A stretch of DNA of 8,031 nucleotides. It comes from Pseudomonadota bacterium (lineage in GTDB: Bacteria; Pseudomonadota; Alphaproteobacteria; Rhizobiales; Rhizobiaceae). Of this stretch, positions 1-6,633 are shown piece by piece. The translations under genes and the position numbers were made by a program. The stretch spans positions 1 to 8,031 of the forward strand of contig JAFAGL010000302.1 in the NCBI GenBank assembly GCA_023422735.1, in the 5' to 3' direction. The notes beneath the pieces were generated by a model, which worked only from the letters and a program-made list of their open reading frames with translations, was not told the DNA's origin and made no database searches. Each line of letters opens with the position of its first letter. Positions within the stretch are counted from its first letter, which is position 1.

Positions 1-448
1 TGATCATATCGACCAAGGGCCAGTCCTGCGCGATCAACAGGCCCTGCTGGCGATAGGTCGGAAAATTCATATCGCCTTTTTCAAGCGCCGACTGGAAGGC
101 GCAGGCGACGGCCTCCTCGCCGGTGCACTGCATGTAAAACGAGGTCAGGCCCTGGCGCTGCAAACGCATCATGCGCGCATCATAAGCGCGCGTCTTCATC
201 ATGTTGCGCAAACCCTTTCGCAACAGATCGGCAGAAAGGTCCGGCGCCCATTCGCCTTTCGCCTCGCCATCATCGTCCAGAACACGGATCAGCGAATAAG
301 CGAGGTCGTGAATTTCCATCGGGTCCACTTCCAGCGGCGGCTTGCGCACCGCGCCGGCAGGTGACAAGCGCGATGGATCGACCGGCGCGTTTTCCTCACG
401 CGAAGGCGGCGCTGGAACATGAAGCGAAAGCGGTGCGTAATCACTCAC
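1..448 (-). CDS. bkdA1: Branched-chain 2-oxoacid dehydrogenase E1 component, alpha subunit (N-terminal part, runs off the window)
   Basis: E1 alpha is the thiamin-diphosphate-dependent half of the 2-oxoisovalerate dehydrogenase complex. It decarboxylates the keto acids of valine, leucine and isoleucine in the cytoplasm and passes the acyl group to the E2 lipoyl domain. The 149 visible codons start at a GTG at 448, with a clear GGAGG 8 nt upstream; the nearby ATG in another frame stops at once. The N terminus is the Pro-rich, weakly conserved leader of bacterial BkdA1 (SDYAPLSLHVPAPPS). It leads into the E1 fold with KTRAYDARMMRLQRQG and SFYMQCTGEEAVACAF, followed by FPTYRQQG, all typical of the E1 alpha family. 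The thiamin-diphosphate-binding GDG motif would lie beyond the window edge. The gene is divergent from the Lrp-type gene at 660, the arrangement of bkdR-bkdA1A2BV in Pseudomonas putida, which supports the call. A pyruvate dehydrogenase E1 alpha is the main alternative but is less likely because of the leader and the regulator. Confidence 0.88.
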   Translation of the reverse strand, partial: MSDYAPLSLHVPAPPSREENAPVDPSRLSPAGAVRKPPLEVDPMEIHDLAYSLIRVLDDDGEAKGEWAPDLSADLLRKGLRNMMKTRAYDARMMRLQRQGLTSFYMQCTGEEAVACAFQSALEKGDMNFPTYRQQGLLIAQDWPLVDMI

Positions 449-659
449 AGGCAAAACCTCCCATTTGAGCGGACCCGTTCACAAAGCAGCTCGTTTTCCA
501 AACATAGGTCACTGCATCGCGGGCTTCGAGCGGATGTGATGTCAAAGCTGTCCTCCCAGCATAGGGATCGATCCTAATCCGGCGATCCATCGCGAACTTT
601 CTTTTTCAACTGGCGAACCAGCTCTGGCACGAAATGATCTTCTCGCTTAAACCGAAGCC
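449..659. promoter_or_regulatory. Divergent bkdA1/bkdR control region with three small inverted repeats
   Basis: These 211 nt separate the two divergent bkd genes and must hold both promoters and any BkdR operator. I see three symmetrical elements: a perfect 10-bp palindrome GGATCGATCC (565-574), an inverted repeat GCGAT-CC-ATCGC (582-593) centred 18 bp further on, and a CTGG-CGAA-CCAG-CT-CTGG cluster (610-627). A TTGACA hexamer lies on the minus strand at 545-540, but no acceptable -10 follows at 16-18 bp. The bkdA1 ribosome site GGAGG is at the left end; bkdR has no strong one. Which element, if any, BkdR binds is inference. Family members often bind several degenerate sites over 100 bp or more. 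Confidence 0.5.
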
Positions 660-1175
660 ATGGAAGAAGCTTCTGCACGGACCAAACGCTTGCGCCGCAA
701 CTCGATTGACGCCACCGATCGCCGGATTCTGTCAGCGCTCATGAAAGATGGACGGCTGACCAACAGCGATCTGTCTTCCATGGTGGGGCTGTCACCCTCG
801 CCCTGCTGGAACCGCGTCAAGCGACTAGAGGCCGATGGCGTGATCGAACGCTATACCGCAGTTGTCGACAACAGCGCACTTGGCCTGCGCGATGTGGTGT
901 TCGTGGAAATCACGCTCGACCGGCATGAGGAGGAAGTTCTTGAGCGCTTCGGTCAGGCGCTTTTGCGTATCCCGGAAGTGCTCGAAGCCAATCTCGTGAC
1001 CGGCGAATATGATTATCTGGTCAAGGTGGCGGTGGCCGATACGGCTGATTACGAGCGCTTCCTGCGCCAGCATCTCTACAAGATCGGCAATATTCGCCAA
1101 ACGCGCTCGACCTTTTCGCTGCGCGCACTCAAACGCGCTGAATCAGTCGATCCGGTGCTTTTGGGCGAGCGTTAA
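660..1175 (+). CDS. bkdR: Lrp/AsnC-family transcriptional regulator of the bkd operon
   Basis: This 171-residue protein has the two-domain Lrp/AsnC layout. An N-terminal helix-turn-helix spans about residues 17-77 (DRRILSALMKDGRLTNSDLS, then VGLSPSPCWNRVKRLEADGV, whose SPSPCxxRVKRLE recognition helix is diagnostic). The C-terminal RAM ligand-binding and oligomerisation domain spans about 80-160, with the GEYDYLVKV strand. The length is typical apart from a basic leader of about 12 residues before the first helix. In P. putida, BkdR is a positive regulator of the bkd operon that responds to L-branched-chain amino acids. Its divergent position beside bkdA1 here suggests the same role. The ATG at 660 is the only sensible start, although its Shine-Dalgarno sequence is poor (GAAG close to the ATG), which suggests weak translation. 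The stop codon lies 10 nt from the end of the converging iron operon. Confidence 0.88.
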   Translation: MEEASARTKRLRRNSIDATDRRILSALMKDGRLTNSDLSSMVGLSPSPCWNRVKRLEADGVIERYTAVVDNSALGLRDVVFVEITLDRHEEEVLERFGQALLRIPEVLEANLVTGEYDYLVKVAVADTADYERFLRQHLYKIGNIRQTRSTFSLRALKRAESVDPVLLGER

Positions 1176-1185
1176 AGCTACTCAT

Positions 1186-1956
1186 TCAAAGCGGGATGAC
1201 CAGCGGCCCGTTTGTGACAGGATCGGGAATGATCGTGGCGCGCAGATCGAAGGCCTGAAGCAGATTGTCGGTTGTCAAAACCTGCGCCGGCGCACCACTT
1301 GCCACCAGCCCATGCTTGCCAAGCAGGATAAGGTGATCGGAGAAGCGGGCAGCGAGGTTCAGGTCATGCAAAACGCTGATCACCGTGGTGCCTGCTTCCA
1401 GATTGCGTCGCCGCAACAGCGTCAGCACCTCGATCTGGTGCGGCAGGTCGAGCCAGGTCGTGGGTTCGTCGAGCAGCAGGATCGGCGTTGCCTGTGCCAG
1501 CGCCAGCGCGATCCAGGCGCGCTGTTTTTGCCCGCCAGAAAGCTCGTCAAGCGCCCGTTCGGCATTGTCGGTCATGGCAACGGCTTGCAGGGCATCGCCG
1601 CAGATTTCCTCGTCTTCGCGCGTCCAGGGCGCGAGAAAACCGCGCCACGGCGCGCGTCCGCGACGCACGAGTTCGCTGACGGAAATGCCTTCGGGCGCCA
1701 AAGGCGATTGCGGGAGGATCGCGATCTTGCGCGCAAGCCCGCGCGTATTGGCATGGTGCACATTCTCGCCATCCAGCAGAACCGCACCGCTTGAAGGCGC
1801 AATCAACCGCGCCATGGCTTTCAAAAGCGTCGACTTGCCGCATCCGTTCGGCCCGAGAATAGAGGTCATGCGGCCCGCTGGAAGATCGAGCGACAAATGG
1901 TCGATCACCGTGCGGTCGCGATAACCGAGGGTCAGGTCTTCGGTGCTCAGTTGCAT
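1186..1956 (-). CDS. Iron-siderophore ABC transporter ATP-binding protein (FecE/FepC type)
   Basis: Cytoplasmic ATPase that powers the two permeases encoded just upstream. All nucleotide-binding motifs are intact in the 256-residue form: Walker A GPNGCGKST (35-43), Q-loop Gln83 in ILPQSP, signature LSGGQKQR (139-146), Walker B ILLLDE (159-164) followed by PTTWLD, and the switch His197 in VLHDLN. The spacing and the RGRAPWRG segment fit ferric-siderophore/cobalamin-type ATPases. I chose ATG 1956 because the resulting N terminus, MQLSTEDLTLGY, lines up with the start of E. coli FecE as I recall it. A GTG at 1965 is an equally real candidate: it overlaps the permease stop as GTGA, has AAGGG upstream, and would add only three residues. 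Last gene of the operon; a terminator is not evident. Confidence 0.9.
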   Translation of the reverse strand: MQLSTEDLTLGYRDRTVIDHLSLDLPAGRMTSILGPNGCGKSTLLKAMARLIAPSSGAVLLDGENVHHANTRGLARKIAILPQSPLAPEGISVSELVRRGRAPWRGFLAPWTREDEEICGDALQAVAMTDNAERALDELSGGQKQRAWIALALAQATPILLLDEPTTWLDLPHQIEVLTLLRRRNLEAGTTVISVLHDLNLAARFSDHLILLGKHGLVASGAPAQVLTTDNLLQAFDLRATIIPDPVTNGPLVIPL

Positions 1957-1961
1957 CTCGC

Positions 1962-2939
1962 TCACAACTCGCCCTTTTCCATTTCGCGTGACAATCGCCA
2001 CAACAGATACGGTGCGCCAAGAATTCCGGTCATGACTCCGATCGGCAATTGCAAGCCGGGGATCGCCACGCGCGCCGCAAGGTCGGAAGCGACACAGATC
2101 AAGGCCCCTGCACAGCCCGCCGCCACAAGCCTCGCAAACGGATAGCGCGCACCGGTGAGTGCAATGCCCAGGGGCGGCGCCATCAGCGCAACAAAGGGAA
2201 CCGGCCCCACCACCGCCACGGCGGTTGCGGCCAAAAGCACGGCCGTGGCCAAAAGCGCCCAACGCGCGCCTTCAACACGCAGGCCGAGCCCTGCTGCCAG
2301 ATCGGATCCGAGTTCCAGCAGCTTCAAGGAAGGGATCTGCGCAACCAGGAAAACAACCAGACATGCACCCATCAACCAGACCTGCATGACATGGCCCCAA
2401 TCGCGCGCTGCCAGGGAGCCGGTCAGCCAGCGCTGCGCTTCCGCCGCTTCTGTGGCGGGCATGGTCAAAAGCAGGAAGGATCCGAATGCGCCGGTGGTAA
2501 AGCCCACGCCCAAACCGACCAGAATCAGGGTCAATGTCGAGGTGGCATGGCCGGGGCGATAAGCGAGCATCACCATCGCCAGGGCGGCAAGCAACCCGCC
2601 AATCGCCGAAACCAGCGGCATGGGAAGGCTGAACCCAAGGGACACCGAGAGAATGACGGCCAGCCCTGCCCCGGAATTGAACCCAAGCACATCCGGCGCA
2701 GCCAGCGGATTGCGCAACAGGTTCTGCAATAGCGCACCGGACAAGCCAAGCAAGCAGCCAGCACCCAGCGCCGTGGCGATACGCGGGCCGCGCAAGACCC
2801 GGATCGTCAGCGCGCCCGGTCCCTCGTTCGACCAGAAGCCCACCCACAAGGCGGAAGGCCCGATCAGAACCTCGCCTACCATCAAGCCGGCCAGCGCCGC
2901 GCCCGAAAGCAGGATCACGAGGAGCAGCCATCCCTTCAC
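1962..2939 (-). CDS. Iron-siderophore ABC transporter permease, FecCD family (second permease, FepG/FecD-like)
   Basis: Inner-membrane permease of 325 residues, very hydrophobic, with the 9-10 membrane segments expected of the BtuC/FecCD fold. Visible family motifs are RGPR (50-53) and the loop LLQNLLRNPLAAPDVLGFNS (70-89), then WLTGSL (171-176), GPVPFVALMAPP (245-256) and LPIGVMTGILGAP (298-310). The position after the proline of the usual PH-type motif is Pro (PP, 255-256), and the following Arg-rich stretch reads GIALTG, so this segment is unusual. The start is GTG 2939, which overlaps the stop of the preceding permease by 4 nt (GTGA), with GGGAG 8 nt upstream. It should form a heterodimer with the product of the gene at 2936-3922 and be energised by the ATPase that follows. 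Confidence 0.9.
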   Translation of the reverse strand: MKGWLLLVILLSGAALAGLMVGEVLIGPSALWVGFWSNEGPGALTIRVLRGPRIATALGAGCLLGLSGALLQNLLRNPLAAPDVLGFNSGAGLAVILSVSLGFSLPMPLVSAIGGLLAALAMVMLAYRPGHATSTLTLILVGLGVGFTTGAFGSFLLLTMPATEAAEAQRWLTGSLAARDWGHVMQVWLMGACLVVFLVAQIPSLKLLELGSDLAAGLGLRVEGARWALLATAVLLAATAVAVVGPVPFVALMAPPLGIALTGARYPFARLVAAGCAGALICVASDLAARVAIPGLQLPIGVMTGILGAPYLLWRLSREMEKGEL

Positions 2940-3922
2940 GCGTGATGCTCCCGTTGCAGGCCGCGCGCGATCCAGACGAAGACCGGCCCGCCGATCATGG
3001 CGGTCATGATGCCGACGCGAATTTCAGCCGGCGCGATCAGCAAGCGTCCGAACGTATCTGCAAACAACAGGATCGACGCGCCCAACACACCCGATGCGAG
3101 CATTTCCATGCGCAGATTGTGCCCGGCGAGCCGCCGCGCCAGGGGCGGCACCATCAATCCGAGAAAGGCGATCGGACCGGCCACCGCGACTGCGGCTCCG
3201 GTTAAAAGCGTCACCACCGTCAACGCGCCCGCTTGCGCCTGCACGAGTCGCGTGCCGAGACCGCGCGCCAGCGTCGTTCCAAGCGAAAGCGTTTCGATGA
3301 TCGGCGCCAGAACAAGCGCCAGCACTCCAGCGAACACGGCCACAAGCCCCATTGCCAGCAATGGTCGCTCACCGGCCTGAGCCAGCGAGCCGGTGACCCA
3401 GAAGCGGTAAACATCAAGCGAATCGCTGCGCGTCAGCACGATCGCCGAAACCAGTGACAACAACAGCGCGTGCATGGCCGCGCCCGCCAGCGTCAACCGC
3501 ACGGGGCCGACATCGCCGCGCAATCCGCCGCCAAGCGCAAAAACGAGACCTGCTGCAATCGCAGCACCCGGAAAGGCCAAAGCTGACACCACGCCCGTAT
3601 CGGCCTGGCCCAGAAGAAGCGCGCCCAGCACAATCGAAAAGGCAGCGCCCGAGCCGACGCCGAGAATGCCCGGATCCGCCAGCGGGTTGCGCGTCAGCGC
3701 CTGCATCCCCGATCCCGCCATGCCGAGCGACGCGCCGGCAATCAGCCCCGCCATCAAACGCGGAAATCGGATCGCGCCGATCGTCAGATGTGCCGGGTTG
3801 GCCGCATCATAATCCAGGAGAACAGACCAAAGATCGGCTGGCCCGGCATTGCCGACACCGAGGCACAAAGTGAAAAAACACGCGATCAAAAGCAGCGCCA
3901 TCAGCGCCGCGGCTTTCCTCAA
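2936..3922 (-). CDS. Iron-siderophore ABC transporter permease, FecCD family (first permease, FepD/FecC-like)
   Basis: Inner-membrane permease of up to 328 residues with the FecCD pattern: RFPR (52-55), the loop GMQALTRNPLADPGILGVGS (72-91), FWVTGSL (174-180), GPIAFLGLMVPPLARRLAGH (249-268), and EIRVGIMTAMIGGPVFVW (300-317). As in its partner, the usual PH is PP (259-260), but here the Arg-Arg that follows is kept. The first hydrophobic segment (about 5-22) begins directly at the N terminus. The longest form starts at TTG 3922, whose bases overlap the stop of the binding-protein gene (TTGA), matching the tight packing of the operon. ATG 3901 would give a form shorter by 7 residues, but its only Shine-Dalgarno-like sequence (GAGGA) is 14 nt away. 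It pairs with the next gene as the two-permease channel. Confidence 0.9.
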   Translation of the reverse strand: MRKAAALMALLLIACFFTLCLGVGNAGPADLWSVLLDYDAANPAHLTIGAIRFPRLMAGLIAGASLGMAGSGMQALTRNPLADPGILGVGSGAAFSIVLGALLLGQADTGVVSALAFPGAAIAAGLVFALGGGLRGDVGPVRLTLAGAAMHALLLSLVSAIVLTRSDSLDVYRFWVTGSLAQAGERPLLAMGLVAVFAGVLALVLAPIIETLSLGTTLARGLGTRLVQAQAGALTVVTLLTGAAVAVAGPIAFLGLMVPPLARRLAGHNLRMEMLASGVLGASILLFADTFGRLLIAPAEIRVGIMTAMIGGPVFVWIARGLQREHHA

Positions 3923-4941
3923 GGCGCGATCCCGGCAGCAACCGAGGAGGCGACCGGGGTTGCCGGATCGCCGTCCAGCGCGGCCACAAAGTCGGCTTCA
4001 AGCTGAGACAAGGCATAAGGCAAAGACAAGATGCTGCCAAACGACAAAGCCGCCGCCGTTGTGGTGCTGGCAAACACTTCGCGACCTTCCTTATGCGCTT
4101 TCAAAAGCTTGCGCATGGGCAAGGCAACCAGATCCGGCACGGAATCGAAGGAGGACACCCAAACAAGAAGATCGGCATCAAGCGCGCTCAGATCTTCCGG
4201 CGACAGGCCGGCGTAAAAGCTGTTCTTTCCAAGCTGATTGATTGTGTCCGATGGCGCAAAGCCAAGTTCGACCAGGAAATTGCCGCGCGTATCCGTGCTG
4301 GTGAAACCACCCGTTTCCCCCGCATTGTGATAGGCTGCCACAGCCTTTCTGCCTTTCCAGTCGGGGTGCCGGTCTTGTGCCTCGCGGAATTTGGCCTGCG
4401 TTTGCTCGATCAGTGTTTCGGCCAGATCCGACTTGCCGACCGCTTGTCCGATGATGCGCGCAAGAGCCGCCCAGCGCGTTTCGTAAGTCCCCATCCCTTC
4501 GGGCTGCATCAAGGTGGGCGCGATCTGGGACAGCACGCCGTATTCCGCCTGCGATATGCCCGAACCGATCGAAACGATCAGGTCCGGTTGCAGGGCGGCG
4601 ACCTTTTCCATGGAAACTTCGCCCGACAGCATGGTCGGCTTGGCGTCGGCGAGCTTGTCCTGCGCCCAGGGCCAGACACCGTAAGGCATGTCGCCAAACC
4701 AATAGCGCGTGGCGATCGGCACGACGCCCAGCGCCAACAGCGTGTCATGGGTCGTGAAGCCCAGCGAAACGACCCGTTCCGCCGGCTCTTTCAGCACCGC
4801 CTCGCCGAAGGCGTGCTTGATGCGGATCGGCGCGTCCTGTGCAAAAGCGCGCGGCGCCACCGCGCAGGCTGCAAGGCCGCCCAGCACCGCACGGCGAGTA
4901 GCAACGCCAGGCAAAAGCGTTTTGGTAAGCTCGCGCGCCAT
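3919..4941 (-). CDS. Periplasmic iron-siderophore substrate-binding protein (FecB/FepB/TroA-like), Tat-type leader
   Basis: Binding protein of 340 residues that should capture a ferric siderophore in the periplasm and deliver it to the two permeases. The N-terminal leader has a twin-arginine motif TRRAVLGG (15-22), a short Ala-rich core and a signal peptidase site after AFA at residue 34. The mature part shows the TroA-superfamily pattern: RVVSLGFTTHDTLLALGVVP near the start, LQPDLIVSIGSG, a long linker helix with WAALARIIGQAV, and DADLLVWVSS in the second lobe. I start it at ATG 4941, where AAGGAG (4960-4955) lies 13 nt upstream, a little far. TTG 5010 and ATG 4998 would add residues that do not look like a leader and have no ribosome site. 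Cys26 follows LAA and resembles a lipobox, but the core before it is short, so a soluble protein is more likely. The siderophore cannot be named. Confidence 0.88.
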   Translation of the reverse strand: MARELTKTLLPGVATRRAVLGGLAACAVAPRAFAQDAPIRIKHAFGEAVLKEPAERVVSLGFTTHDTLLALGVVPIATRYWFGDMPYGVWPWAQDKLADAKPTMLSGEVSMEKVAALQPDLIVSIGSGISQAEYGVLSQIAPTLMQPEGMGTYETRWAALARIIGQAVGKSDLAETLIEQTQAKFREAQDRHPDWKGRKAVAAYHNAGETGGFTSTDTRGNFLVELGFAPSDTINQLGKNSFYAGLSPEDLSALDADLLVWVSSFDSVPDLVALPMRKLLKAHKEGREVFASTTTAAALSFGSILSLPYALSQLEADFVAALDGDPATPVASSVAAGIAP

Positions 4942-5000
4942 GATCGGCCAGCCACTCCTTTCAAGCAATTCAGTCCGGCCGAAATGCTCGAACTTCATCT

Positions 5001-5015
5001 TGAATGTCAATGTCA
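5001..5015. promoter_or_regulatory. Candidate iron-responsive operator (TGA-N9-TCA, RirA type) before the iron operon
   Basis: The sequence TGAATGTCAATGTCA fits TGA-N9-TCA, the consensus of the IRO box bound by RirA in Rhizobium and relatives. It lies 60-74 nt upstream of the binding-protein start, and on the coding (minus) strand it contains TTGACA at 5010-5005, a possible -35 hexamer; I see no good -10 behind it. Repression by occlusion of this hexamer under high iron would be the natural reading. On the minus strand the site also reads as two tandem TGACAT units followed by TCA. The motif is short (six fixed bases), so position and gene content carry most of the weight. Confidence 0.45.
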
Positions 5016-5022
5016 GGTTTCG

Positions 5023-5040
5023 TCCCGTCGCGTGACGGGA
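5023..5040 (-). terminator. Perfect 7-bp hairpin just after the second ABC operon, possible 3' end
   Basis: TCCCGTC (5023-5029) and GACGGGA (5034-5040) form a perfect GC-rich 7-bp stem with a 4-nt loop. It begins 13 nt after the stop codon of the ATPase gene ending at 5054, on the strand of transcription. No T run follows, so it is not a classical intrinsic terminator. It may act as a 3' end stabiliser, or as a boundary between this operon and the iron operon promoter that starts within 20 nt. Confidence 0.4.
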
Positions 5041-5053
5041 GGTGCGGAGCGGA

Positions 5054-5839
5054 TCAGTGGCCCCGGTCGGCCAGAATGGCTTCTGAGCGGATTTCTTCCG
5101 TCAGCTGCGCCCGCAGCTGGCTGAATTCCGGGCTCGACTTGATCTTGTAATCGCGCGGATGCGGAAGTTCGACGGGCAGGATGGACTTGATGCGTCCTGG
5201 CCGGGCCGACATGGTCACCACTCTTGAGCCGACGAAGATCGCTTCTTCGATATCATGCGTCACGAACAACACCATCTTGTGTTCGCGTTCCCATATACCG
5301 AGTAGCAATTCCTGCATCAGGCCGCGCGTTTGATTGTCGAGCGCACCGAACGGTTCGTCCAAAAGCAGAATCTTCGGATCGTTGGCCAAAGCGCGCGCGA
5401 TCGCGGTGCGCTGCTGCATGCCGCCGGACAGCTGTTTGGGCCAGTGCTTTTCGAAACCGCGCAATCCGACCTTGTCGATATAAGACGCCACGATCTCGCG
5501 CCGCTCATTTGCCGCAACGCGTTTTTCGCGCAAACCGAAGGCGATATTGTCTTCCACGGTCAGCCACGGAAACAGCGTATAAGACTGGAACACCATGCCG
5601 CGATCTGGGCCGGGACCGGATATCTGCACGCCGTCCAGCGTCACCCGGCCGCTTGTCGGCGTATCGAGCCCGGCGATAATCCGCAGCAAGGTGGATTTGC
5701 CACAGCCCGAAGGGCCGAGGATCGTCACGAAATCATTCGACGGCACGACAAGATCGGTCGGCTGCAAGGCGACCGTGGGCTGCCCGCCCTTCACGCCCGG
5801 AAAGATGCGGCCGAGATTTTCGATGGTCAGTTCGCTCAC
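5054..5839 (-). CDS. ABC transporter ATP-binding protein, nitrate/sulfonate/taurine type (SsuB/TauB-like)
   Basis: Cytoplasmic ATPase of 261 residues for the importer encoded with it. Motifs are complete: Walker A GPSGCGKST (42-50), Q-loop Gln85 in MVFQSYTLFPWLTVEDN, signature LSGGMQQR (137-144), Walker B ILLLDE (157-162) followed by PFGALD, and switch His195 in VTHDIEEA. The FPWLTV...NIAFGL segment and the C-terminal GRIKSILPVELPHPRDY are characteristic of the SsuB/TauB/NrtD group. The GTG start at 5839 overlaps the stop of the permease gene as GTGA, with an excellent GGAGG 5 nt upstream, so the open frame extending further upstream is not part of the gene. Last gene of the operon, followed by a small hairpin. 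The family does not identify the substrate. Confidence 0.93.
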   Translation of the reverse strand: MSELTIENLGRIFPGVKGGQPTVALQPTDLVVPSNDFVTILGPSGCGKSTLLRIIAGLDTPTSGRVTLDGVQISGPGPDRGMVFQSYTLFPWLTVEDNIAFGLREKRVAANERREIVASYIDKVGLRGFEKHWPKQLSGGMQQRTAIARALANDPKILLLDEPFGALDNQTRGLMQELLLGIWEREHKMVLFVTHDIEEAIFVGSRVVTMSARPGRIKSILPVELPHPRDYKIKSSPEFSQLRAQLTEEIRSEAILADRGH

Positions 5840-6609
5840 GCAAACCTCCAGGCAAACAAGCGACGGTTGATCGTCTTGAACAGGAAATCCGATACGAGCC
5901 CGATCAGGCCGATCACGATAATGCCGAAGATGATCTGCCCGGTCGCCATCAAGGATTGCGAATTGATGATCATGTAGCCGATGCCCGATGATGCGCCGAT
6001 CAGTTCGGCGACAATGACATAGGTCCAGGCCCATCCCAGAACGAGCCGAAGGATTTCGGCGATGTCGGGCGCGCTGGAAGGCAAAAGCACGCCCCGCACC
6101 ACACCGCGGTCGCCGGCGCCCAGCGTGTAAGCCGCTTCCACGAGGTCGCGTCGCGTTCCGGCAACGATACCGGCCACCATCAGGATGATGTGAAAGAACA
6201 CGCCGAGAAAGATCACGGAAAGCTTCTGCGCTTCACCGATACCGGCCCACAAGATCAGCAATGGCACGAATGCCGAAGCCGGCAGATAGCGGGCAAAGGA
6301 AACGAAGGGTTCAAGCAGGGCCTCGATCGGTTTGTAGGTGCCCATGGCGATGCCGATCGGCACGCCGATCCCCGCCGCGATCACGAACCCGCCGACCACG
6401 CGCCACACCGTCATCCCGATATCGAACAGGAAATCGCGTTGCGTCAGCAGATACCAGCCGTCGCCAAGCATGGTGAGCGGATCGACCAGGAAGTTGCGCG
6501 GAATGAAGCCGCCGAATGTGAAAATCGACCACACCCCGACAAACAGGACGAAAAAGCCGATCCCCAGTGCAAGACGCGTCGACGGTTGCACGGGTTGAAA
6601 TGGGCGCAT
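5836..6609 (-). CDS. ABC transporter permease, SsuC/TauC/NMT1 type
   Basis: Inner-membrane permease of 257 residues with about six membrane segments. The binding-protein-dependent transport signature (EAA loop) is at about 158-182: EAAYTLGAGDRGVVRGVLLP followed by SSAPDI, which contacts the ATPase. Other family marks are FARYLPASAFVPLLILWAGI (105-124), GEAQKL, and the C-terminal LGWAWTYVIVAELIGASSGIGYMI region. The ATG at 6609 has GAGG 8 nt upstream and is preferred; the in-frame TTG at 6639 lies inside a strong hairpin. The gene is separated by 66 nt from the binding-protein gene and overlaps the ATPase gene by 4 nt, so permease and ATPase should be made in equal amounts. Confidence 0.93.
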   Translation of the reverse strand: MRPFQPVQPSTRLALGIGFFVLFVGVWSIFTFGGFIPRNFLVDPLTMLGDGWYLLTQRDFLFDIGMTVWRVVGGFVIAAGIGVPIGIAMGTYKPIEALLEPFVSFARYLPASAFVPLLILWAGIGEAQKLSVIFLGVFFHIILMVAGIVAGTRRDLVEAAYTLGAGDRGVVRGVLLPSSAPDIAEILRLVLGWAWTYVIVAELIGASSGIGYMIINSQSLMATGQIIFGIIVIGLIGLVSDFLFKTINRRLFAWRFA

Positions 6610-6633
6610 GGCCAGAACCTCGATGAGCGTTCC

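Noticed and set aside
1176..1230. Possible terminator CGGG/CCCG followed by TTTG after bkdR
   Set aside because: The stem is only 4 bp with a long loop, the T run is short, and it lies inside the coding end of the ATPase gene.
1957..2262. N-terminal extension of the FecE-type ATPase into the permease gene
   Set aside because: The extension is a frame-shifted reading of permease codons with no ABC-family similarity; family members start at the position of ATG 1956.
4093..5124. Long open frame (343 codons) on the plus strand opposite the siderophore-binding protein gene
   Set aside because: Its translation has no recognisable domain and is rich in Arg, His and Gln, as expected for the complement of a GC-rich gene. 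The minus strand encodes a complete, motif-bearing protein over the same bases.
5840..6034. N-terminal extension of the SsuB-like ATPase
   Set aside because: It overlaps the permease 3' end in another frame. The GTG at 5839 has GGAGG at the right distance and gives the normal family length.
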